DNA of 64,000 bases from Pseudomonas mandelii (lineage in GTDB: Bacteria; Pseudomonadota; Gammaproteobacteria; Pseudomonadales; Pseudomonadaceae), in contig NZ_JAMYDU010000020.1 of assembly GCF_024138395.1 (NCBI RefSeq), positions 1 through 64,000 of the forward strand. The letters run 5' to 3'. The notes under the pieces were generated by a model that searched no databases, was not told the DNA's origin, and saw only the letters and a program-made list of their open reading frames with translations. This document shows positions 48,916-58,808 of the stretch, piece after piece. Position 1 is the stretch's first letter; every line of letters begins with the position of its first letter. The translations under genes were made by a program, and so were the position numbers.

Positions 48916-51762
48916 TTACAAACTGGCAATCCGCGCATGCTGCTCGGCCAGCTTGCCCAAAGCCTGTTCGGCTTCAGCCAGTTTGGCGCGTTCCTTCTCG
49001 ATGACTTCGGCCGGGGCCTTGTCGACGAAACCGGCATTGGAGAGCTTGCCGCCGACGCGCTGAACTTCACCCTGCAGACGCAGGATTTCCTTGTCCAGAC
49101 GAGCCAGCTCCGCGTCCTTGTCGATCAGGCCGGCCATTGGCACCAGCACTTCCATCTCGCCAACCAGAGCGGTGGCGGACAGCGGTGCTTCTTCGCCGGC
49201 CTTCAGAACGGTGATCGATTCCAGACGCGCCAGCTTCTTCAGCAGCGCTTCGTTCTCGGTGAGACGACGCTGATCTTCGGCGCTGACGTTTTTCAGGAAC
49301 AGGTTCAGCGGCTTGCCTGGACCGATGTTCATTTCGCCACGGATGTTGCGCGTGCCGAGCATCAGGCCCTTGAGCCATTCGATGTCGTCTTCGGCGCCCT
49401 GATCGATACGTGCTTCGTTGGCCACTGGCCAAGGTTGCAACATGATCGTCTTGCCTTCGATACCGGCCAGCGGCGCGACGCGCTGCCAGATTTCTTCGGT
49501 GATGAACGGCATGAACGGATGCGCCAGACGCAACGCGACTTCCAGCACCCGAACCAGCGTGCGGCGAGTGCCGCGCTGACGTTCAACCGGTGCATTTTCG
49601 TCCCACAGCACAGGCTTGGACAGTTCCAGGTACCAGTCGCAATACTGATTCCAGATGAACTCGTACAAGGCTTGTGCGGCCAGGTCGAAACGGAACTGAT
49701 CGAGCTGACGAGTCACTTCGGCTTCGGTGCGTTGCAACTGCGAGATGATCCAGCGATCCGCCAGGGACAACTCGTAGGCTTCGCCGTTCTGACCGCAGTC
49801 TTCGCCCTTGTCCAGCACGTAGCGCGCCGCGTTCCAGATTTTGTTGCAGAAGTTGCGGTAGCCTTCGACGCGGCCCATGTCGAACTTGATATCGCGACCG
49901 GTCGATGCCAGCGAGCAGAACGTGAAGCGCAGGGCGTCGGTGCCGTAGCTGGCGATGCCGTCGGCGAACTCGTCGCGGGTCTGCTTCTCGATCTTCTTCG
50001 CCAGTTTCGGCTGCATCAAGCCGGAGGTGCGTTTCTGCACCAGCTCTTCCAGTTCGATACCGTCGATGATGTCCAGCGGGTCCAGGACGTTGCCCTTGGA
50101 CTTGGACATTTTCTGGCCCTGACCATCACGAACCAGACCGTGCACGTAAACGGTCTTGAACGGAACCTGCGGTGTGCCGTCTTCGTTTTTCACCAAGTGC
50201 ATGGTGAGCATGATCATCCGGGCAACCCAGAAGAAAATGATGTCGAAACCGGTCACCAGCACGTCGGTGGAGTGGAATTTCTTCAGGAATTCGGTCTGCT
50301 CCGGCCAGCCGAGCGTGGAGAAAGTCCACAGGCCCGAACTGAACCAGGTATCCAGAACGTCGTTGTCCTGTTGCAGCGCAACGTCCGGGCCGAGGTTGTT
50401 CTTGGCACGTACTTCGGCTTCGTCACGACCCACGTAGACTTTGCCCGACTCGTCGTACCAGGCCGGAATCCGGTGGCCCCACCACAGCTGACGGCTGATG
50501 CACCAATCCTGGATGTCGCGCATCCACGAGAAGTACATGTTTTCGTATTGCTTGGGCACGAATTGAATGCGGCCGTCTTCAACCGCAGCGATGGCCGGCT
50601 CGGCCAATGGCTTGGTGGAGACGTACCACTGATCGGTCAGCCACGGCTCGATGATAGTGCCGGAGCGGTCGCCTTTCGGCACTTTCAGGGCGTGATCGTC
50701 GACGCTGACCAGCAGGCCGGCGGCGTCGAATGCTGCCACGATCTGCTTGCGCGCTTCAAAACGGTCCAGGCCGGCGTATTCGGCTGGAAGCTTGCCGTCG
50801 ACTTCAGTGTTCAGCGTGCCATCCAGGTTGAACACCTGGGCTGCGGGCAGAACATTGGCGTTCTTGTCGAAGATGTTCAGCAGCGGCAGGTTGTGGCGCT
50901 TGCCGACTTCGTAGTCGTTGAAATCGTGGGCCGGGGTGATTTTCACGCAACCGGTGCCGAATTCAGGGTCGCAGTAATCGTCGGCGATGATCGGGATGCG
51001 GCGGCCAACCAGTGGCAGCTCGACAAATTTGCCGATCAGGGCTTTGTAGCGTTCATCGTTCGGGTTAACGGCCACGGCGGCGTCGCCGAGCATGGTTTCC
51101 GGACGCGTGGTCGCGACGATCAGGTAATCCTTGCCTTCAGCGGTTTTGGCGCCGTCAGCCAGCGGGTACTTCAGGTTCCACAGGAAACCTTTCTCGTCGT
51201 GGTTTTCCACTTCGAGGTCGGAAATCGCCGTGTGCAACTTGGTGTCCCAGTTGACCAGACGCTTGCCGCGGTAGATCAGGCCGTCTTCGTGCAGGCGCAC
51301 GAACGCTTCTTTAACCGCTTCCGAGAGACCGTCGTCCATGGTGAAGCGCTCACGGCTCCAGTCCACGGACGAGCCGAGGCGGCGGATCTGACGGCTGATG
51401 TTGCCGCCGGACTGATCCTTCCATTCCCAGACTTTCTCGAGGAATTTTTCGCGGCCCAGATCATGGCGATTCTGGCCCTGGGCTTCGAGTTGACGCTCCA
51501 CCAGCATTTGCGTGGCGATACCGGCATGGTCGGTACCCGGCTGCCACAGGGTGTTGCGACCCTGCATGCGGCGGAAACGGATCAGGGCGTCCATGATCGC
51601 GTTGTTGAAGCCGTGACCCATGTGCAGGCTGCCGGTGACGTTCGGCGGCGGGATCATGATGGTGTAAGACTCGCCCGCGCCTTGCGGGGCGAAGTAATTC
51701 TCAGACTCCCAGGTGTTGTACCAGGAAGTTTCAATGGCGTGCGGCTGGTAGGTCTTATCCAT
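48916..51762 (-). CDS. valS: Valyl-tRNA synthetase
   Basis: 948 residues. Class I signatures PPPNVTGSLHMGHG (HIGH motif at 47-50) and KMSKSKGN (from about 551), an editing (CP1) domain with IVATTRPETMLGDAAVAV and NMYFSWMRDIQDWCISRQLWWGHRIPAW, an anticodon-binding domain, and a C-terminal coiled coil (KDAELARLDKEILRLQGEVQRVGGKLSN). It charges tRNA-Val and hydrolyses mischarged threonine. Last gene of the minus-strand run pepA - holC - small gene - valS. Confidence 0.97.
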   Translation of the reverse strand: MDKTYQPHAIETSWYNTWESENYFAPQGAGESYTIMIPPPNVTGSLHMGHGFNNAIMDALIRFRRMQGRNTLWQPGTDHAGIATQMLVERQLEAQGQNRHDLGREKFLEKVWEWKDQSGGNISRQIRRLGSSVDWSRERFTMDDGLSEAVKEAFVRLHEDGLIYRGKRLVNWDTKLHTAISDLEVENHDEKGFLWNLKYPLADGAKTAEGKDYLIVATTRPETMLGDAAVAVNPNDERYKALIGKFVELPLVGRRIPIIADDYCDPEFGTGCVKITPAHDFNDYEVGKRHNLPLLNIFDKNANVLPAAQVFNLDGTLNTEVDGKLPAEYAGLDRFEARKQIVAAFDAAGLLVSVDDHALKVPKGDRSGTIIEPWLTDQWYVSTKPLAEPAIAAVEDGRIQFVPKQYENMYFSWMRDIQDWCISRQLWWGHRIPAWYDESGKVYVGRDEAEVRAKNNLGPDVALQQDNDVLDTWFSSGLWTFSTLGWPEQTEFLKKFHSTDVLVTGFDIIFFWVARMIMLTMHLVKNEDGTPQVPFKTVYVHGLVRDGQGQKMSKSKGNVLDPLDIIDGIELEELVQKRTSGLMQPKLAKKIEKQTRDEFADGIASYGTDALRFTFCSLASTGRDIKFDMGRVEGYRNFCNKIWNAARYVLDKGEDCGQNGEAYELSLADRWIISQLQRTEAEVTRQLDQFRFDLAAQALYEFIWNQYCDWYLELSKPVLWDENAPVERQRGTRRTLVRVLEVALRLAHPFMPFITEEIWQRVAPLAGIEGKTIMLQPWPVANEARIDQGAEDDIEWLKGLMLGTRNIRGEMNIGPGKPLNLFLKNVSAEDQRRLTENEALLKKLARLESITVLKAGEEAPLSATALVGEMEVLVPMAGLIDKDAELARLDKEILRLQGEVQRVGGKLSNAGFVDKAPAEVIEKERAKLAEAEQALGKLAEQHARIASL

Positions 51763-51879
51763 GCGCGGCGGGACCCTATTGGCATTTATTCAGGAAAAGC
51801 CGGCAAGTATAGCGGGGCATGGGGCGTAGGGCGAGTTGATCGCGGGATGAGCTGACCATCAGGCATTGCACAAAAACAA

Positions 51880-51970
51880 TGTGGGAGCGGGCTTGCTCGC
51901 GAAGGCGGCCTATCATCCAACACTAATGTTGAATGTTACGGCCTCTTCGCGAGCAAGCCCGCTCCCACAT
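51880..51970. repeat. REP pair
   Basis: TGTGGGAGCGGGCTTGCTCG and inverted CGAGCAAGCCCGCTCCCACA between valS and the small conserved gene. Confidence 0.88.
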
Positions 51971-51984
51971 TAGAATGGTGGTGT

Positions 51985-52374
51985 TTATTCGTACTGACTG
52001 AGCAACCGTTCCATCCGCGCATCAAGACGGCGTTTGATTTCGGTTTCGATGTGCGGGGCGAAGTCGTCGATCACGTCTTGCATGATCAATAGCGCGGCGG
52101 CGCGCAGTTCGCTGTCCAGGTGCAGCAGGGCATCGGGGCCTTTGCTGGCGGCGGGCGACGGTTGCGCGGCCGGGGCGGGCGGCGGTGTCGTTTCGGCCGG
52201 CTGCGGCGCATTGCCGACCGTGTCGAACAGCATGGGGATCTGTTCCTGATCACCCTCAATGACCGTGTCGGTCAGCAAGGGCGGTTGCAGGTTGTCATCG
52301 CCGAGCAGTTGGCGGATCGACTCGAGGTCATCCAGCAGATGCGCGGACTTTTGCTGCGGTTTTGGAGTGTCCAT
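51985..52374 (-). CDS. Conserved hypothetical protein between holC and valS
   Basis: 129 residues. N-terminal LLDDLESIRQLLGDD helix, a proline/alanine-rich linker (about 57-80, TPPPAPAAQPSPAAS), and a C-terminal amphipathic domain LRAAALLIMQDVIDDFAPHIETEIKRRLDARMERLLSQ. No function known to me; the same position next to holC is conserved in Pseudomonas. It begins 8 bp after the holC stop, so it is cotranscribed. Confidence 0.8.
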   Translation of the reverse strand: MDTPKPQQKSAHLLDDLESIRQLLGDDNLQPPLLTDTVIEGDQEQIPMLFDTVGNAPQPAETTPPPAPAAQPSPAASKGPDALLHLDSELRAAALLIMQDVIDDFAPHIETEIKRRLDARMERLLSQYE

Positions 52375-52382
52375 CGGAATGC

Positions 52383-52811
52383 TCAGAGTCGCTGTAAACG
52401 GTGATCTTGCAGAGGATAGCCCTGTTCACGGTAGAAACGGAAACTCTCCCGTGCAGCCGAACGAATCGTCGGATCTTCCACCACCACTTCCGCCACGCGG
52501 GCGAACTGTTTGGCAAATACCGGGACTTTCAGGTCCAGATTGACCAACAGATCCTGATGCTGACCGCAGTCATCGCCAAGACCCAGGACAATTAAACCCT
52601 CCGGCTCGCTTTCAGCGGGACCGTGAGGCACGAAGCTTTCGCCCTTGAAGGCCCACAAACGCGCATCGAGGTCATCACGCTGGGCGTCATCGCTGCAGTG
52701 CAGGTAAATGCGGTGACCCATGCGCCAGGCTTTTTCAGTGAGTTTGCAGGCGAAATCCAGCCGTGCCGAAGGATCGGCGCTGGGCAGGATATAGAAGTCG
52801 ACTTTGGTCAT
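52383..52811 (-). CDS. holC: DNA polymerase III subunit chi
   Basis: 142 residues. VDFYILPSADPSARLDFACKLTEKAWRMGHRIYLHCSDDAQRDDLDARLWAFKGESFVPHG is the HolC family signature. Chi links the clamp loader (through psi) to SSB at the replication fork. It stands 60 bp downstream of pepA. Confidence 0.94.
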   Translation of the reverse strand: MTKVDFYILPSADPSARLDFACKLTEKAWRMGHRIYLHCSDDAQRDDLDARLWAFKGESFVPHGPAESEPEGLIVLGLGDDCGQHQDLLVNLDLKVPVFAKQFARVAEVVVEDPTIRSAARESFRFYREQGYPLQDHRLQRL

Positions 52812-52871
52812 TGCGGTTCCTGAGCCTTGAGCAGCATCACAGGGAAGTGATGCTGCTCAAGGTCATCGGTT

Positions 52872-54362
52872 TCAGGCCTTGGCGCGGTCCAGCAGGTATT
52901 GGGTCAGCAGGGGAACCGGACGGCCAGTGGCGCCCTTGTCCTTGCCGCCGCTGGTCCAGGCCGTGCCGGCGATGTCCAGGTGCGCCCAGTTCAGGTTTTT
53001 GGTGAAGCGCGACAGGAAACAGGCAGCGGTGATGGCGCCGGCTTTCGGGCCGCCAATGTTGGCGATGTCAGCGAACGGGCTGTCCAATTGTTCTTGATAC
53101 TCATCGAACAGCGGCAGTTGCCAGGCGCGGTCGTCGGCGGATTGGCCGGCGCTCAACAGTTGGCCGATCAGCTCGTCGTTGTTGCCCAGCAGGCCCGAGA
53201 TGTGAGAACCCAGTGCGACGACACAAGCACCGGTCAGGGTGGCGATGTCGATCACGGCTTGCGGCTTGAAGCGTTCGGAATAGGTCAGGGCATCGCACAG
53301 CACCAGACGGCCTTCGGCGTCGGTGTTGAGAATTTCCACGGTCTGGCCACTCATGGTGGTGACAATGTCGCCCGGACGCGAAGCGTTGCCGCTCGGCATG
53401 TTCTCGGCGCAAGCCAGGATGCACACCAGATTGATCGGCAGGTTCAGCTCAAGCACGGCACGCAGGGTACCGAACACGCTGGCGGCGCCGCCCATGTCGT
53501 ACTTCATTTCGTCCATGCCGGCGCCCGGTTTCAGGCTGATGCCGCCGGTGTCGAAGGTAATGCCTTTGCCAACCAACGCGTAGGGCTTCTCGGATTTCTT
53601 GCCGCCGTTGTATTGCATGACGATCAGGCGCGGCGGCTGGGCGCTGCCCTGGCCGACGGCGTAAAACGAGCCCATGCCCAGATCCTTGATCTTCTTTTCA
53701 TCGAGGACTTCGACTTTCAGGCTCTTGAATTCTTTGCCCAGGTTCTTGGCTTGCTCGCCCAGGAATGTCGGGTGGCAGATGTTTGGCGGCAGGTTGCCCA
53801 GGTTACGGGTGAAGGCCATGCCGTTGGCGATCGCGGTGGCGTGGGCCACGGCGCGTTCGATTTCAGCCTGTGCTGCCTTGATGGTCACCAAGGTGATTTT
53901 CTTCAGGGTGAGCGGCTCGGCTTTCTGGCTCTTGAACTGGTCGAAGGTGTACTCGCCATCCACCAGGGTTTCGGCCAGCAGGCGGGTCTTGCCATAGCTG
54001 TCGCGGCCTTTGACCACGACTTCATCCAGGGCCAGTACTGCATCGCTGCCGCCCAGGCCTTTAAGGGTGTTGAGGATGCCGGCGATGATTTTGCGGAACG
54101 GGCGATCGCCCAGTTCGTCATCCTTGCCCACGCCCACCAGCAACACGCGCTCGGCCTTGAGGTTAGGCAAGCTGTGCAGCAACAGGCTCTGGCCGACTTT
54201 GCCTGCCAGATCGCCGCGCTTGAGTACCGCGCTGATGGCGCCACCGCTCAGCTCATCGAGTTGTTTGGCAACGATGCCGAGTTTGCGGCCTTCACCGACG
54301 GCGACCACCAAGGTGGCGGTCTTCAACGTTTCCGGGCTAACACTCTTTACAACCAGTTCCAT
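52872..54362 (-). CDS. pepA: Leucyl aminopeptidase (M17)
   Basis: 496 residues. The M17 signature NTDAEGRLVL lies near residues 346-355, with dimetal ligands in GKGITFDTGGISLKPGAGMDEMKYDMGGAA. Two-domain fold: variable N-terminal (1-165) and catalytic C-terminal. A cytosolic zinc/manganese exopeptidase; in E. coli and Pseudomonas it also binds DNA as a regulator. Divergent from lptF with a 297-bp gap in which I see no gene. Confidence 0.96.
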   Translation of the reverse strand: MELVVKSVSPETLKTATLVVAVGEGRKLGIVAKQLDELSGGAISAVLKRGDLAGKVGQSLLLHSLPNLKAERVLLVGVGKDDELGDRPFRKIIAGILNTLKGLGGSDAVLALDEVVVKGRDSYGKTRLLAETLVDGEYTFDQFKSQKAEPLTLKKITLVTIKAAQAEIERAVAHATAIANGMAFTRNLGNLPPNICHPTFLGEQAKNLGKEFKSLKVEVLDEKKIKDLGMGSFYAVGQGSAQPPRLIVMQYNGGKKSEKPYALVGKGITFDTGGISLKPGAGMDEMKYDMGGAASVFGTLRAVLELNLPINLVCILACAENMPSGNASRPGDIVTTMSGQTVEILNTDAEGRLVLCDALTYSERFKPQAVIDIATLTGACVVALGSHISGLLGNNDELIGQLLSAGQSADDRAWQLPLFDEYQEQLDSPFADIANIGGPKAGAITAACFLSRFTKNLNWAHLDIAGTAWTSGGKDKGATGRPVPLLTQYLLDRAKA

Positions 54363-54659
54363 GTCCGGGTCCCTGAATTAATGGTCAAAATGCGCGACGC
54401 GCAGAGGACTTGCTTATAAGTAGAAAGACGCAGGTAGCAGTGCCAGCGACAAAGGCCGCAGTTTGAACCTCGCTAATGGCGCCTGACAACCCTCGGTCGT
54501 ACGAACTTCGGTGGTTCAGGTATCTGCTTGAGCATGCGCAGTGACAGGCGCACCCAATCACAGGATAATGCGCCATCTTTTTCGGCGGCTCTGCCCTGCG
54601 GACCGACCGATACGTTTGTTTGTTTGGCCGCTTAGCCTGACAACCCTGGAGTGTCTGGT

Positions 54660-55778
54660 TTGATTGTCTTCCGTTATCTATCCCGCGAAGTCCTGTTGAC
54701 CTTGAGCGCCGTCAGCGCCGTGCTGCTGGTCATCATCATGAGCGGACGCTTCATCAAATACCTCGCCCAAGCGGCCGCTGGTGCTCTGGATCCGGGCTCG
54801 CTGTTCCTGATCATGGGCTTCCGTCTGCCGGGTTTCCTGCAGTTGATCCTGCCTTTGGGGCTGTTTCTCGGAATCCTGCTGGCCTACGGTCGTCTGTACC
54901 TCGACAGCGAAATGACTGTGTTGTCGGCCACCGGCATGAGCCAGCAACGGCTGTTTCGCATCACCCTGTTTCCGGCCACGCTGGTTGCGCTAGTGGTGGC
55001 TTGGTTGAGCCTGAGCCTGGCGCCACAAGGTGCCAACCAGTTCCAGCTGCTGCTGAACAAACAGGACGCACTGACTGAGTTCGATACCCTCGAGCCAGGC
55101 CGCTTCCAGGCCTTGCGCGACGGTACCCGGGTGACCTACACCGAGCAATTGTCGGATGACCGCATCAATCTGGGCGGCGTGTTCATTTCGCAAAAGAATG
55201 TAAGTTCCGACAAAAAGGATCGCGGGATTTCCGTGCTGGTGGCCGAGAAGGGCCGCCAGGAAATTCGCCCCGACGGCAATCGGTATCTGATTCTCGACAA
55301 CGGCTACCGCTACGACGGTAATCCGGGTCAGGCCGACTACCGCGCCATCAAATACGACGAGTACGGCGTATTGCTGCCCAAGCCGGACGTCAGCGACGAA
55401 GTCACCGACCGCGATGCGATGACCACCCGCTCCCTGCTGGGCAATGATGACATTCGTTCCCGCACCGAACTGCAATGGCGTCTGTCTCTGCCGTTGCTGG
55501 TCTTCATCGTGACCCTGATGGCGGTGCCGCTGTCGCGGGTCAACCCGCGTCAGGGCCGTTTCCTCAAGCTGCTGCCGGCGATTCTTCTTTATATGGCTTA
55601 CCTGACCATCCTGATTGCCGCTCGCGGCGCCCTCGAAAAGGGCAAGATCCCGGCAGCATTGGGCTTGTGGTGGGTGCATGCGATCTTCCTGGCCATCGGT
55701 CTGGGCTTGCTGTATTGGGAGCCGTTGCGCTTGAAGATGGCAAGTCGCCGCAGTGCGCTGGAGGTGGCCCGTGGATAA
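54660..55778 (+). CDS. lptF: LPS export ABC transporter permease LptF
   Basis: 372 residues. I take the TTG at 54660 (IVFRYLSREVLLTLS after initiator Met) because GGAG at 54648-54651 is 8 bp upstream; a GTG at 54651 lies inside that site. Six membrane helices flank a periplasmic beta-jellyroll (about 130-260). With LptG it pulls LPS from the inner membrane to LptC/A/D. Divergent from pepA, as in enterobacteria. Confidence 0.93.
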   Translation: MIVFRYLSREVLLTLSAVSAVLLVIIMSGRFIKYLAQAAAGALDPGSLFLIMGFRLPGFLQLILPLGLFLGILLAYGRLYLDSEMTVLSATGMSQQRLFRITLFPATLVALVVAWLSLSLAPQGANQFQLLLNKQDALTEFDTLEPGRFQALRDGTRVTYTEQLSDDRINLGGVFISQKNVSSDKKDRGISVLVAEKGRQEIRPDGNRYLILDNGYRYDGNPGQADYRAIKYDEYGVLLPKPDVSDEVTDRDAMTTRSLLGNDDIRSRTELQWRLSLPLLVFIVTLMAVPLSRVNPRQGRFLKLLPAILLYMAYLTILIAARGALEKGKIPAALGLWWVHAIFLAIGLGLLYWEPLRLKMASRRSALEVARG

Positions 55779-56832
55779 GCTCGATCGCTACATTGGTAGC
55801 AGCGTGTTCATGGCGATCCTGGCGGTACTGGGGATCATTCTGGGTCTGGCAACGTTGTTTGCCTTCATCGATGAGATGGGCGACGTCAGCGATACCTACA
55901 CGCTGGCGGATGTCCTGAGCTATGTGCTGCTGACTGCGCCGCGCCGTCTGTACGACATGTTGCCGATGGCGGCTCTGATCGGTTGCCTGATCGGCCTCGG
56001 CAGCCTGGCCAGCCACAGCGAACTGACCATCATGCGCGCGGCCGGCGTGTCGCTCGGTCGAATCGTCTGGGCTGTCATGAAGCCGATGTTGCTTTTGATG
56101 GCGGTGGGACTGGTGATCGGTGAATACGTCGCGCCGGCCACGGAAGTCACCGCTCAGGCCAACCGCTCGCTGGCCCAGGGCAGTGGCGATGCACAAAGCG
56201 CCAAGCACGGTCTGTGGCACCGTCAGGGTGACGAGTTCATTCACGTCAACTCCGTGCAACCCAATGGTCTGTTATATGGCGTGACCCGTTATCGCTTCGA
56301 CGATCAACGCCACATTCTGTCTTCGAGCTTCGCCAAGCGCGCGGAATTCGACACGGATCACTGGCAACTGAGCGATGTCACGACCACGTTGTTCCATGAA
56401 AAGAACACCGAAGTGGTGACGACTCCGGTGGAGCGTTGGGAAGTAGCCCTGAGCCCGCAACTGCTGAGCACTGTGGTGATGGCGCCTGAATCACTGTCGA
56501 TCAGCGGTCTGTGGAGTTACATCCACTATCTTGCTGATCAGGGCCTGAGCAACGGTCGGTACTGGCTGGCATTTTGGGTCAAGGTGTTGCAGCCGCTGGT
56601 GACCGCCGCATTGGTGCTGATGGCGATTTCCTTCATCTTCGGTCCGCTGCGTTCGGTGACCCTCGGTCAGCGGGTCTTTACCGGTGTGTTGGTGGGCTTC
56701 ACCTTCCGCATCGTCCAGGATTTGCTCGGGCCTTCGAGCCTGGTATTCGGTTTTTCGCCGCTGTTTGCGGTGCTGGTACCGGCCGGTGTCTGTGCCCTGG
56801 CCGGGGTCTGGTTGTTGCGCCGGGCTGGTTGA
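55771..56832 (+). CDS. lptG: LPS export ABC transporter permease LptG
   Basis: 353 residues from GTG 55771 (VDKLDRYIGSSVFMAILAV), preceded by GGAGG and overlapping lptF by 8 bases. The same six-helix plus beta-jellyroll plan; RAAGVSLGRIVWAVMKPML is the coupling-helix region that contacts the LptB ATPase. Translationally coupled to lptF. A terminator closes the pair. Confidence 0.95.
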   Translation: MDKLDRYIGSSVFMAILAVLGIILGLATLFAFIDEMGDVSDTYTLADVLSYVLLTAPRRLYDMLPMAALIGCLIGLGSLASHSELTIMRAAGVSLGRIVWAVMKPMLLLMAVGLVIGEYVAPATEVTAQANRSLAQGSGDAQSAKHGLWHRQGDEFIHVNSVQPNGLLYGVTRYRFDDQRHILSSSFAKRAEFDTDHWQLSDVTTTLFHEKNTEVVTTPVERWEVALSPQLLSTVVMAPESLSISGLWSYIHYLADQGLSNGRYWLAFWVKVLQPLVTAALVLMAISFIFGPLRSVTLGQRVFTGVLVGFTFRIVQDLLGPSSLVFGFSPLFAVLVPAGVCALAGVWLLRRAG

Positions 56833-56864
56833 TCGCGGGTTATTCCCGATGTGGCTTGTCACTC

Positions 56865-56898
56865 AAAACGCCCCAGTCGCAAGACCGGGGCGTTTTTG
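56865..56898 (+). terminator. Terminator of lptFG
   Basis: AAAACGCCCC ... GGGGCGTTTTT, with a 13-bp loop. Confidence 0.88.
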
Positions 56899-57003
56899 TA
56901 AGCGCCGTCTGACCTGCGAACGTGACGCTTGCGCCGTGGATCAGGTACAATTCCCGGCTATTTTTCGGCGGGCTATGCCTGCAGCCTTTTTGAGTGTTGA
57001 TCC

Positions 57004-58803
57004 GTGAGTGATTTGAGTCATATCCGCAATTTCTCCATCATCGCCCACATTGACCATGGCAAGTCGACGCTGGCCGATCGCTTCATCCAGATGTGCGGCG
57101 GCCTTGCCGAGCGCGAAATGGAAGCCCAGGTGCTGGACTCCATGGACCTGGAACGTGAACGCGGGATCACCATCAAGGCCCACAGCGTCACCCTTTATTA
57201 CACTGCCCGCGATGGCATCAAGTACCAGCTGAACTTCATTGACACCCCCGGCCACGTTGACTTCACCTACGAAGTCAGCCGGTCGCTGGCGGCCTGTGAA
57301 GGTGCGTTGCTGGTGGTCGATGCCGGTCAGGGCGTTGAAGCGCAGTCGGTTGCCAACTGCTACACGGCGATCGAGCAGGGCCTGGAAGTCATGCCGGTCC
57401 TGAACAAGATCGACCTGCCACAGGCCGATCCGGACCGCGTCAAAGAAGAAATCGAAAAAATCATCGGCATCGATGCCACCGATGCGGTCGAGTGCTCTGC
57501 CAAGACTGGCCTGGGCGTCGATGAAGTGCTCGAACGCCTGGTTCACACCATTCCTGCGCCGACCGGCAACTACGAAGATCCGCTGCAAGCGTTGATCATC
57601 GACTCCTGGTTCGACAACTACCTGGGTGTTGTTTCCCTGGTGCGCGTGCGTCACGGTCGTGTGAAGAAGGGCGACAAGATCCTCGTCAAATCCACCGGCA
57701 AGATCCACTTGGTGGACAGCGTCGGTGTATTCAACCCGAAACACACTCCTACCGTTGACCTGAAGGCCGGTGAAGTGGGCTTCATCATTGCCAGCATCAA
57801 GGACATTCACGGTGCACCGGTCGGCGACACCCTGACCTTGAGCTCCACGCCCGACGTTGACGTGCTGCCAGGCTTCAAACGCATTCAGCCGCAGGTGTAT
57901 GCCGGTCTGTTCCCGGTCAGCTCCGACGACTTCGAAGATTTCCGTGAAGCGCTGCAAAAGCTCACGCTCAACGACTCGTCCTTGCAGTACACCCCGGAAA
58001 GCTCCGACGCCTTGGGCTTCGGCTTCCGTTGCGGGTTCCTCGGCATGCTGCACATGGAAATCATCCAGGAGCGCCTGGAGCGCGAGTACGACCTGGACTT
58101 GATCACCACGGCACCGACGGTCATTTTCGAGCTGTTGCTGAAAACCGGTGAAACGATTTACGTCGATAACCCGTCGAAGCTTCCGGACCTGTCATCGATC
58201 GAAGACATGCGCGAGCCGATCGTGCGGGCCAATATCCTTGTGCCGCAAGAGCACCTGGGTAACGTCATCACCCTGTGTATCGAAAAACGTGGCGTGCAGC
58301 ACGACATGCTGTTCCTCGGTACGCAAGTTCAAGTGACCTACGATTTGCCGATGAACGAAGTGGTCCTCGACTTCTTCGACCGTCTGAAATCCACCAGCCG
58401 TGGCTATGCTTCGCTGGATTACCATTTCGATCGTTATCAATCAGCTAATCTGGTGAAACTGGATGTGCTGATCAACGGTGACAAGGTCGACGCCCTGGCG
58501 CTGATCGTGCATCGCGACAATGCGCACTACAAAGGTCGCCAGTTGACCGAGAAGATGAAAGAACTGATTCCGCGCCAGATGTTCGACGTCGCGATCCAGG
58601 CCGCCATCGGCGGGCAGATCATTGCGCGGACTTCCGTCAAGGCACTCAGAAAGAACGTATTGGCCAAATGCTACGGCGGTGACGTTAGCCGTAAGCGCAA
58701 GCTGTTGGAAAAGCAAAAGGCCGGTAAAAAACGCATGAAGCAGGTTGGTAACGTGGAGATTCCACAAGAAGCCTTCCTTGCAGTGCTCAGGTTGGATAGT
58801 TAG
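57004..58803 (+). CDS. lepA: Elongation factor 4 (back-translocating GTPase LepA)
   Basis: 599 residues from GTG 57004. G1 AHIDHGKST, G2/switch region RGITIKAHSV, G3 DTPGHVDF, G4 NKIDLP, then EF-G-like domains and the LepA-specific C-terminal domain (KQKAGKKRMKQVGNVEIPQEAFLAVL). It rescues stalled ribosomes and helps 30S maturation. First gene of the lepA-lepB-rnc-era-recO-pdxJ run; the normal upstream neighbour mucD is not here. Confidence 0.97.
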   Translation: MSDLSHIRNFSIIAHIDHGKSTLADRFIQMCGGLAEREMEAQVLDSMDLERERGITIKAHSVTLYYTARDGIKYQLNFIDTPGHVDFTYEVSRSLAACEGALLVVDAGQGVEAQSVANCYTAIEQGLEVMPVLNKIDLPQADPDRVKEEIEKIIGIDATDAVECSAKTGLGVDEVLERLVHTIPAPTGNYEDPLQALIIDSWFDNYLGVVSLVRVRHGRVKKGDKILVKSTGKIHLVDSVGVFNPKHTPTVDLKAGEVGFIIASIKDIHGAPVGDTLTLSSTPDVDVLPGFKRIQPQVYAGLFPVSSDDFEDFREALQKLTLNDSSLQYTPESSDALGFGFRCGFLGMLHMEIIQERLEREYDLDLITTAPTVIFELLLKTGETIYVDNPSKLPDLSSIEDMREPIVRANILVPQEHLGNVITLCIEKRGVQHDMLFLGTQVQVTYDLPMNEVVLDFFDRLKSTSRGYASLDYHFDRYQSANLVKLDVLINGDKVDALALIVHRDNAHYKGRQLTEKMKELIPRQMFDVAIQAAIGGQIIARTSVKALRKNVLAKCYGGDVSRKRKLLEKQKAGKKRMKQVGNVEIPQEAFLAVLRLDS

Positions 58804-58808
58804 GTCCT

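Noticed and set aside
48937..51855. A 972-codon open frame on the plus strand opposite valS
   Set aside because: It mirrors valS, whose class I motifs are intact on the other strand. High-GC codon usage leaves the complementary frame free of stops. The translated sequence shows no recognisable domain.
52899..54419. A 506-codon frame opposite pepA
   Set aside because: Same reason: antisense shadow of a well-supported M17 gene.
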